Shown piece by piece: positions 31,530 to 38,242 of a stretch of DNA of 38,242 bases. The notes below the pieces were generated by a model, which searched no databases, had not been told where the DNA came from, and was given only the letters and a program-made list of their open reading frames with translations. Position numbers and translations under genes: made by a program. The stretch's first letter is position 1. Every line of letters begins with the position of its first letter. The stretch spans positions 1 to 38,242 of the forward strand of contig CAXKVV010000601.1 in NCBI GenBank assembly GCA_964058805.1, written 5' to 3'. The stretch comes from Schoenoplectus triqueter (taxonomy: Eukaryota; Streptophyta; Magnoliopsida; Poales; Cyperaceae).

Positions 31530-31705
31530 ATGGCATCTAGGCCTAATAAAGCCCATTTAAAATCGCCGTGGGAAATGGAATGCAATCAATTTACTGACAA
31601 TCATGAACTCCCAACAACTACGAATATTTTTTCAACATGTCAGAATAATTGTTTTAGAAAAAGTATTTATAGATGTATATTTTTGTCGCCTAAACAAGTT
31701 TGTAC
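31530..31705 (+). CDS. Candidate first exon or gene fragment of unknown function, cut by a MITE
   Basis: The ATG at 31530 lies in a good plant context (CCAATGGC) after a CT-rich leader and site II-like motifs. The frame starts MASRPNKAHLKSPWEME and has a Cys-containing second half without a recognisable domain. It runs to 31730, but the bases from 31706 on belong to an inserted hAT-like element. Without that element and one target duplication copy, the frame would continue in phase for about 17 more codons before TAA. No splice donor is obvious. The protein is not recognised. A chance frame remains possible, since it is short. Confidence 0.25.
31698..31705. repeat. Target site duplication GTTTGTAC, left copy
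   Basis: Repeated exactly at 32185-32192 beyond the element's right end. Confidence 0.75.
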
Positions 31706-31856
31706 CAAGGTTTTAAAATACAAATTTTAATATGCGTACGGAAGGGCACCGCATATCGTATATGCGGCATGCGAACATATATGTAGATTTTTATGTGAAT
31801 TTATATATGTAGTTAAATTTTATGAAATTTAGAATTTTAATATGTAATTTAAACAT

Positions 31857-31923
<67 letters not shown>

Positions 31924-32184
31924 GTCTCTTTGAACAAATATGAAATATGGTGTGATGATCTTGCTCATCCAAGAGGTATGGGGTTTGAATTCCACCTCTC
32001 ACAATGTATTTTTTTAAGAATTTTGAAGTACTCTAACTAACATGATGGTTCAAAAGAGTTAGATATGAGATTTTTTATGACTAAAAATTCACATATATCG
32101 TATATCGTCCGCATATTAATTTGACCGCGTCCATTAGTCCGCACACACATATGCGGCCGCACAGAACCGCATTTTAATACAATG
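31706..32184. mobile_element. hAT-like MITE, 479 bp
   Basis: The left end CAAGGTTTTAAAATAC is inverse to the right end GCATTTTAATACAATG at 12 of 16 positions. Exact 8-bp GTTTGTAC copies flank it, as made by hAT transposases. The interior has inverse GCGGCATGCG / CGCATATG patches and a long (AT)n. The frames at 31822-32040 and 32037-32228 lie in or across it and are not called. Confidence 0.75.
31859..31920. repeat. (AT)31 microsatellite
   Basis: An uninterrupted AT dinucleotide run of about 62 bases inside the MITE. It can form a cruciform and its length is likely to vary. Confidence 0.95.
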
Positions 32185-32192
32185 GTTTGTAC

Positions 32193-32762
32193 ATATTCGA
32201 CCAGAAAAGGTGCTTCTTTTTTAAGCAAAAAAAATGAGTTGTTTTCTTAAGAGAGAATAATGTTCCGAGGAAAAGAAAGTTGGAGAGCCGGAGCAAATGC
32301 TAAGAATTTGTTGCCATTGTGTCGACAAATTTTTGGCACGTTTGCCAACTTCCAACAGATGTGGGATCAACAATAATCCCACCAAACTCGTCCAAATTTA
32401 CTAATCAATTCTCCCGGCCTAAAAAATGAAAGTAGCCAACTATATATTACGTCCCAATATTACTCTACACATGCAAAAATTGCTGCAGTCTAACTAGCAA
32501 GGACTAAGAAATTGCCTCCGTATATTAATTATTACAATCTTGCACCATAATCGACATTCCACAATCCGGATCACTGAGGAATCTGAGATTAGTACTACTT
32601 CATCTTTAACTAAAATAGAACGTACTTGTAGTAGTTTAACTGTTTAAGATATGCAGGGACCGTCTAGAATAGCTCAAGTACGCAATTAATACGTATGGTC
32701 TATCCTATCAAATTTACGATTATATATAGACCTTGATCAAACTCCAACAAACTTATTTATAA
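32193..32762. other. Unique sequence, no gene seen
   Basis: Moderately AT-rich, without a long frame or recognisable motif. Confidence 0.5.
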
Positions 32763-32843
32763 GGGTTAACTAATTTTCAAACAAATAATTTGGGCAGAGT
32801 CAGAATTTTTTATATGGGGTTAACTAATTTTCAAACAAATAAT
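32763..32843. repeat. 27-bp direct repeat around a hAT-like end fragment
   Basis: GGGTTAACTAATTTTCAAAC... occurs at 32763-32789 and 32817-32843. Between them GGGCAGAGTCAGAATTTTT resembles the GGCGGAGCCAGxATTTTT ends of plant hAT-like elements, so this may be a broken terminus. Confidence 0.5.
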
Positions 32844-33856
32844 AATATATTAAATAATAAATATTTATGAACTATCTCACTTCTTACACAAATCAAAAGT
32901 CCACAAACACTAATCTAAGGCAAACAGTAAATTAACACAAACAAATCATTATACTTTTTCAATGACTAGCCATTTATTGGGCATTGCAGTGGAATATTTC
33001 TTACTTCTTATGTCCATTTTTAATTTGTTTTTGAACTAATGAAATATGATACCACAAATTTGAAAAAAAAATTATTGAATATGTTGTATTATAACAATTA
33101 TAAAATTAATATACTTTCATAACAAAGAAGAGCTCCTTTAGAACTTGAGATGAACTTAATGCCACATACACAAAATAAAAAATAATAATAAAAAATTAAA
33201 AGAGATTCTTTCATTAATAACATAATATAAATGAATTAATAATAGTACATATGATAGTTTCTTTTTTATAAAAATATTTAAAAATTGTTGATAGTTAATT
33301 TATTTGATGGACATTTTTTGTTCTAACTTCCTATAGTATTATTGCTCAGTCTAGGACCTTTGCCTTTTTGAATATTATCATTGATGGAAATAAGTATAAA
33401 CAGACCAGTGTAAATAAGTACCCCTACAAACGATTGCCAGACATTTGTAGGAGTGTAAATTAATACATGGTAAAAAATAATAAATAAAATAAAGAGAAAA
33501 GGTGGCATTGATAAAAATCTGAACCGTTAATTGCTGGAGATATTGATATGCATCATTTGATTAGGAGAATTTTAGTCATTAAGAAGAAACTAAAAAGCTG
33601 AAAATATTCATAAATACATATGCTCTTTATAATATAGTATACATTTTTTTTTACTAAATTTATTATCATCGAAATAAATCCTAAATATCTCATTTTCCTT
33701 TTGAATCAACACAAAATAATATCACTAATAACTCCTTCAATAATTTATTTTTTCAGCATAAATCATCAAACAATCATTCATCCATTGATCCCTACTTTAT
33801 TCTATAAATCATTCTTTATGTAGTTTATTGGTGAAAAGAAATCATTCATTGATATT
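32844..33856. other. AT-rich DNA, no firm gene
   Basis: A 61-codon minus-strand frame (33323-33508) encodes a hydrophobic stretch that looks membrane-spanning (FLFILFIIFYHVLIY). No splice context or family match supports it. Confidence 0.4.
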
Positions 33857-33864
33857 GTTACAAC
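33857..33864. repeat. Target site duplication GTTACAAC, left copy
   Basis: Repeated exactly at 34246-34253. Confidence 0.85.
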
Positions 33865-34245
33865 CAGGGTTGTAAAAACTTTATTCGACCTGACCTAATC
33901 TGAAATGATCTAAGAATAAATGAGTCGGATATAGATCAAGAATTTTTTACATGTCACAAGTCGAGTCGACCTGACCCATTTAATTGTGTTTTTATTTATT
34001 TTATGATTTAATGCTAATTAAAGCTTATATGTATATTAATTGAGATTAATTATATATTAATTAATATTAAATTAATTAAAATATATAAAAATAATTAATA
34101 AATACTTAATTATTTTTATTCAAGGTGGGTCGGATCAGGTCAGGAAAATATTGATCCAATTTTAAATGAGTCGGATTAGGTCAAATAGAATTGGGGCTAA
34201 AAAATAATAAAGTAATGATGATCCGAGGCTACCCAATCAACCCTA
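33865..34245. mobile_element. hAT-like MITE, 381 bp
   Basis: Begins CAGGGTTGTAAAAAC and ends ATCAACCCTA, an inverse pair of about 8 bp, between exact 8-bp GTTACAAC duplications. The interior has GACC/GGTC-rich shoulders and a TTAATTAAT-rich middle like the element at 5324-5755. Non-coding. Confidence 0.8.
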
Positions 34246-34370
34246 GTTACAACCGACAAGTTCACCAAATATGTACACTTGAGGATGCATCCGAGTTTTT
34301 TGGGTCTCATTTATTGCATACAAGTACGCATAATATTTTATTTATATTTATATGTTCATATTAAATAAGA

Positions 34371-34907
34371 CAAGTATTTAATCCTAAATAATTTTTAATC
34401 TTATTAATCATTAATACACTTGAGCTAATTATATTCCAAAGAATAAAAAAATAATTCAATCTCAATTATTTGCTGAAATCATGTTAGATATTAAATTTGA
34501 ATTCAATTACAATAATGGCGCCTCATTCTTTGGTACATATGTATTGTTTTGGTTGCTTTAATATTTTTTATGAAAAAAATGAAATTGTCGTATAAGAATT
34601 TGAAAATAATAAAATTGAAAGTTGATCAACAAAGAGAAACATAACCTAGCATTAATTTTCTAGGATCATCAAAAAGATAATTATTTAATGAAAATTACTT
34701 ATAAAATTGTGATGAGAATTAAGAATTTTATTTCTTAGCGTGGTTTATATTATTGGATAATCAAGAAGGAAGAAGAAAAGACAAAAGAGAAAAAAGAAAT
34801 AAAATAGATTTTAGAAGATAAAATGTGTCTCGTTAGTTATTTATTATATTTCTCACCTAGTTTTTCTTTTACTTTACTGAAAAAAAATAAGTGGTTTCAT
34901 TCATTAT
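34371..34907 (+). repeat. 580-bp tandem duplication, copy 1 (continues at 36078-36120)
   Basis: Starts CAAGTATTTAATCC and reaches CATTCATTAT, then is broken by the solo LTR and completed by 36078-36120. It is very similar to copy 2, with scattered substitutions and small indels. It contains a CAATAATGGCGCCTCATTC segment and purine-rich AAGAAGGAAGAAGAAAAG. Non-coding, origin unknown. Confidence 0.9.
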
Positions 34908-36072
34908 TGTTACACTTAACATCTTCTTTGGTTTATCGATTTGCAAAATAATCTTAAATTTTATAATTTGCTTTGTTTGAATTTTATGCAGGGATTAACA
35001 TGTAAATAGATTAGTACACAAGAACCAAGACTAATGGGATACAAGAGCTTGATCAAGACTGCATTAGGCTTAACTTTAGTTAGACTCAATCTGGGTTGAA
35101 TTGATCAAGATAAAGTGAGGTTAAACAACAAAGAAAAATACTTATGTCTGATGAATCGTTATAACGGTTTATCTCAATAGTCTTTTATATTCTAAGGCAG
35201 AAAAATATTCATAGAAACCAGAGCATATCGTTATGTAACGATTCAATAATCGTTACAACGATTCATGAAACGTATAACGATTCATTGAATCGTTATACGT
35301 TTCAGCTCAATTGATCCAATGGCTATTCTTTCTAAACTGTTATAATGATTCCCAAACCGTTATAACGGTTCAAGCCGAAAAATAGTTTCTTCAGCTATTT
35401 CAGAAGATATATTTTAAAAGGATCATCTCTCTCTTTGAAATTAAGTAGATTCATCTAGCAAAATCATTACTCCAGAGAACTTACTAGTCATATTCAAGAG
35501 AGAGATAACTCAAGATATTGATACATTTAATTAGTCAAATCTTTGTTCAAGCTTAATCTAGCTTCTCTCTATTCTCCCAACTTGATCATTCATGATCTTC
35601 TTGAAAATATTCTCTTGAGTTGTTGTGCTCAACTCCTTTTTGTGTTGTAGTGCTCACTTCTTGTTTTGAGTATGTTGTCACTCACGTTTTTGAGTGTGTT
35701 GTCACTCATGTTACTGATAGGCTTGGCAGCCCATTTTTGTGTAAGGGACCAAGTTCTACAAGTGTAAAAACTCTTTTTAATATATCGGCTCAACCTCAAT
35801 TGTTAGAGGTTGAAGGTCCCGGAGACGTACGCATTGTTAAAACCGAACTCTGTTACATCTTGTGTTCTTATTTTATCTTTACTTTTTTTTCTCACATTTC
35901 TTTGATTGCTATATTCTTATGAGAATTGAATTGATTTAAATTATATTCCGCTGCCATTACACTTAAACATTAAACCCCAAATCGATTTATACATTTCTAC
36001 CTTAGGTTCTTTACATTATTGCACTATTTTGACCTTTCAATACCACCATCCTAGGACTTTCAAAGGTTATCA
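34908..36072 (+). mobile_element. Solo LTR of the gag-only family, 1,165 bp
   Basis: Starts TGTTACACTTAAC and ends GGTTATCA, between exact ATTAT duplications (34903-34907 and 36073-36077). It is the inverse-orientation relative of the LTRs at 12914-14076 and 16531-17545 and keeps the AACGATT/AACCGTT palindrome region (35150-35370) and the GTGTTGTCACTCA repeats (about 35620-35720). The TATA-like site of the other two copies is deleted here. No interior remains, so it is a solo LTR. The 100-codon frame at 35620-35922 lies in the LTR and is not called. Confidence 0.9.
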
Positions 36073-36120
36073 ATTATGATTTCATTAAACATTAAATACT
36101 AATATATTAAACAAGTATGA

Positions 36121-36696
36121 CAAGTATTTAATCCTAAATAATTTTTAATCTTATTAATCCTTAATCCACTTGAGCTAATTATACTCCAAAGAATAAAAAA
36201 ATTAATTCAATCTTAATTATTTGCTGAAATCATGTTAGATGTTAAATTTGAATTCAATTACAATAATGGCGCCTCATTCTTTGTTACATATTTATTGTTT
36301 TGTTGCTTTTGTATTTTTTATGACAAAATGAAATTGTTGTATAAGAAATTTGAAAATAATAAAATTGAAAGTTGATCAACAAAGGGAAACATAACCTAGC
36401 ATTAATTTTCGAGGATCATCAAAAAGATAATTCATTTAATAGAAACTTACTTATAAAATTGTGATGAGAATTAAGAATTTTATTTCTTAGCGTGGTTATA
36501 TTATTGGATATTCAAGAAGGAAGAAGAAAAGACAAAAGAGAAAAAAGAAAGAAAAATAAGTAGATTTTAGAAGATAAATTGGGTCTCGTTAGTTATTTAT
36601 TATATTTCTTACCTAGTTTTCTTTTACTTTACTGAAAAAAATAAGTGGTTTCATTCATTATGATTTTATTAAACATTAAATACTAAATGTATTCAA
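36121..36696 (+). repeat. 580-bp tandem duplication, copy 2
   Basis: Starts CAAGTATTTAATCC like copy 1 and runs through CATTATGATTTTATTAAAC to 36696, where CAAGTATTT begins a third unit that stops at once. Confidence 0.9.
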
Positions 36697-36796
36697 CAAG
36701 TATTTGTAAAATTTTAAGAGAATGGGGTTCAATAATAAAATACTTAGTCAATTTGAATGGGTTCACATGAACATATAAAATATTAATAATATATAA
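36697..36796. other. Short AT-rich spacer
   Basis: Nothing recognisable between the tandem duplication and the Helitron-type end. Confidence 0.5.
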
Positions 36797-37224
36797 CTAG
36801 TATTTTGTCCGTACCTTGCTACGGTGATGTCTTTTAAAAATATAAAAATTTATATTTTTATGTGAAAAAATAAAAATAATTTAATAATTAATGTAAATTT
36901 CAATCATGAATACATAATTAATGTAAAATAACGGCAGAATTAAGAAAAAAATTGACATTCAGAATTTAAGTTAAAATTCATAATTGATGACAATGTAAGA
37001 AAAAAAGAAACAAAATAGAGAAATTATACTCCTAAGTTATGCAATATTTTGTGTAACAATCAAAATTGAGAGAAAAATACAAGTTCAACACAATTGACCA
37101 TACAGATAGTAATATTATTTGATGAATAACTCATTTCGATGACTAATATTAGATCTAAAAATTTAACAAAAAATTTAAACTGTTACAGAATCAAAACACT
37201 TATATGTTTAATAAGGACTAGAGA
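36797..37224 (-). mobile_element. Helitron-type non-autonomous element, 428 bp
   Basis: On the minus strand it starts TCTCTAGTCCTTAT after an A (37225) and ends CTAG before a T (36796), the A/T insertion site of Helitrons. A hairpin, CCGTAGCAAGGTACGG (36809-36824), stands 8 bases before the CTAG end, another Helitron hallmark. There are no target duplications or terminal inverted repeats and no RepHel frame, so it would depend on an autonomous helper. The interior is AT-rich and non-coding. Confidence 0.7.
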
Positions 37225-37363
37225 TACTAATTTATATATGTAGTAGTAAAAAATGGGGTTTGTCATGCTTTGATTTAGTACTAACGTCGGTATCGTTGGT
37301 GGAGCTTTGTTGGGATTTCACGAATAATTATCATAATGCCTTTTGAGATTATAGGTCAGTTAT

Positions 37364-37638
37364 CAGGGACAGACAGGCTCCTAAATAGGGTGGTAAGAAT
37401 ATTTAAGATAGATACAGTGTTGTACTTATTTTGAAAATTAACTATATGTTTATAATTTTTTATAGTAGAAGCATAGTTTTCAAGACATATTTTTGAAAAA
37501 AAATCCCAAGATAAGGTATAATAGCACATTTTTTGAAAATAAATATATTTTTGAAAAAAAATTGAATCTAAAGCACATTTTCAATTTTTTTTGGTAGGGG
37601 TCAGTTGCCCCCTTCTATCAAAGGCTGGCTCTGTCCTG
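37364..37638. mobile_element. hAT-like MITE, 275 bp
   Basis: Begins CAGGGACAGACAGGCTCC and ends AAAGGCTGGCTCTGTCCTG, an inverse pair of about 17 bp. TCAGTTAT (37356-37363) and TTAGTTAT (37639-37646) flank it, an 8-bp duplication with one change. Non-coding. Confidence 0.8.
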
Positions 37639-37646
37639 TTAGTTAT

Positions 37647-38242
37647 TGAAAATATTGAGTTGTGTTGTAGTTCACAAATTTTATTTTTCATATTATTTTA
37701 TCATTAAATATCTTGTGTATTATTTTTTTAGATAACTTAATTTGCAATATATCACTAAATTAAAATTAAATTGGTTTCATGTATTAACTTTTAAAAAAAT
37801 TATGGCCAGATTGTCTATTAAAAAGTTGAAGTGATGGAACTATTAATTCCATTCAGTGTCCAGATGTTATATATTTTTTTATGGGCATCAAACTACCACA
37901 ATTTTTACCTTCCATCGTTCTCATTCTACATTAGTTTGTAGGTGACCTTGGACCATTTGGAGTCGTACTACATTAAAACGTTAAATTCCTGTTCTCCATC
38001 TTTTCTGTCCAAAATTATAGAATATATTTTCTTTCAATTTATTTTTGTTACCGAATGCAAAAGTGTATGGAGTCGCTGTGAACAGATATGCGAACAGTGA
38101 AAATTTTAAATAAACTAAATAGGAAAACAAAATTTATTAGTATGACGCTGTAGCCTCGTATAAAGGGTATTTATCCGCGACATATGTTTGGATGGGAATA
38201 GCTGTTGTTTTCGAAATAAGAATAGCAGTTGTGTATTCAAAT
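37647..38242. other. AT-rich DNA to the window end, no gene seen
   Basis: No supported frame, RNA gene or element end was found. Confidence 0.5.

Noticed and set aside
31822..32040. Frame with a long IYIYIY run
   Set aside because: Created by the (AT)31 microsatellite inside a MITE.
33323..33508. 61-codon hydrophobic minus-strand frame that could be a transporter exon
   Set aside because: Hydrophobic frames are expected by chance in T-rich DNA. No flanking splice sites or neighbouring exons were found.
35620..35922. 100-codon frame with Cys/Val-rich repeats
   Set aside because: It comes from the GTGTTGTCACTCA minisatellite in the solo LTR. The other two LTR copies do not keep the frame.

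Overview
The window looks like intergenic DNA of a flowering plant, probably a eudicot. It is very AT-rich and holds no complete host gene I can defend. Nearly everything recognisable is a transposable element or its remains: Ty1/copia LTR retrotransposons primed by initiator tRNA-Met, solo LTRs, a CACTA element, a Helitron-type element, hAT-type MITEs with 8-bp target duplications, foldback MITEs, minisatellites and microsatellites.

Layout. 1-310 is one copy of a foldback MITE (family A). About 337-3165 is a 21-bp minisatellite interrupted by a 2,177-bp solo LTR (933-3109, target duplication TTTAT). 3166-7590 holds DNA-transposon remains, including a hAT-like MITE at 5324-5755, and AT-rich DNA with no gene. 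7594-9875 is a non-autonomous CACTA element carrying a decayed, captured reading frame. 9876-12900 is AT-rich DNA ending in a cluster of MITEs (families A and B). 12914-17545 is a gag-only LTR retrotransposon on the minus strand with a truncated 5' LTR. 17546-19205 holds scrambled LTR pieces and further family B MITEs with long GA/TA microsatellites. 21213-28286 is a structurally complete Ty1/copia element on the minus strand (640-bp LTRs, PBS, PPT, gag, protease, integrase, RT, RNase H, target duplication TGACC), disabled by several stops and a frameshift.

The right third has the only hints of host function. At 30247-30370 there is an ABRE/G-box cluster followed by a TATA box with no clear gene behind it. 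At about 31130-31705 there are TGGGCC/T elements followed by an ATG exon candidate that is cut by a hAT-like MITE (31706-32184). A possible last exon lies on the minus strand at 28681-28731. Beyond these are another hAT MITE (33865-34245), a solo LTR of the gag-only family inserted at the junction of a 580-bp tandem duplication (34371-36696), a 428-bp Helitron-type element (36797-37224) and a hAT MITE (37364-37638).

There is no multi-gene pathway here. The elements instead give a nested insertion history: minisatellite before its solo LTR; tandem duplication before the second solo LTR; MITEs clustered next to the gag-only element; and the copia element fairly recent, its two LTRs differing at about 23 of 640 positions by eye. 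I found no tRNA, rRNA or CRISPR. The most unusual items are a MITE family whose terminus is itself a palindrome, the palindrome-studded LTR family, the gene fragment in the CACTA element and the open heptapeptide frame of the minisatellite.
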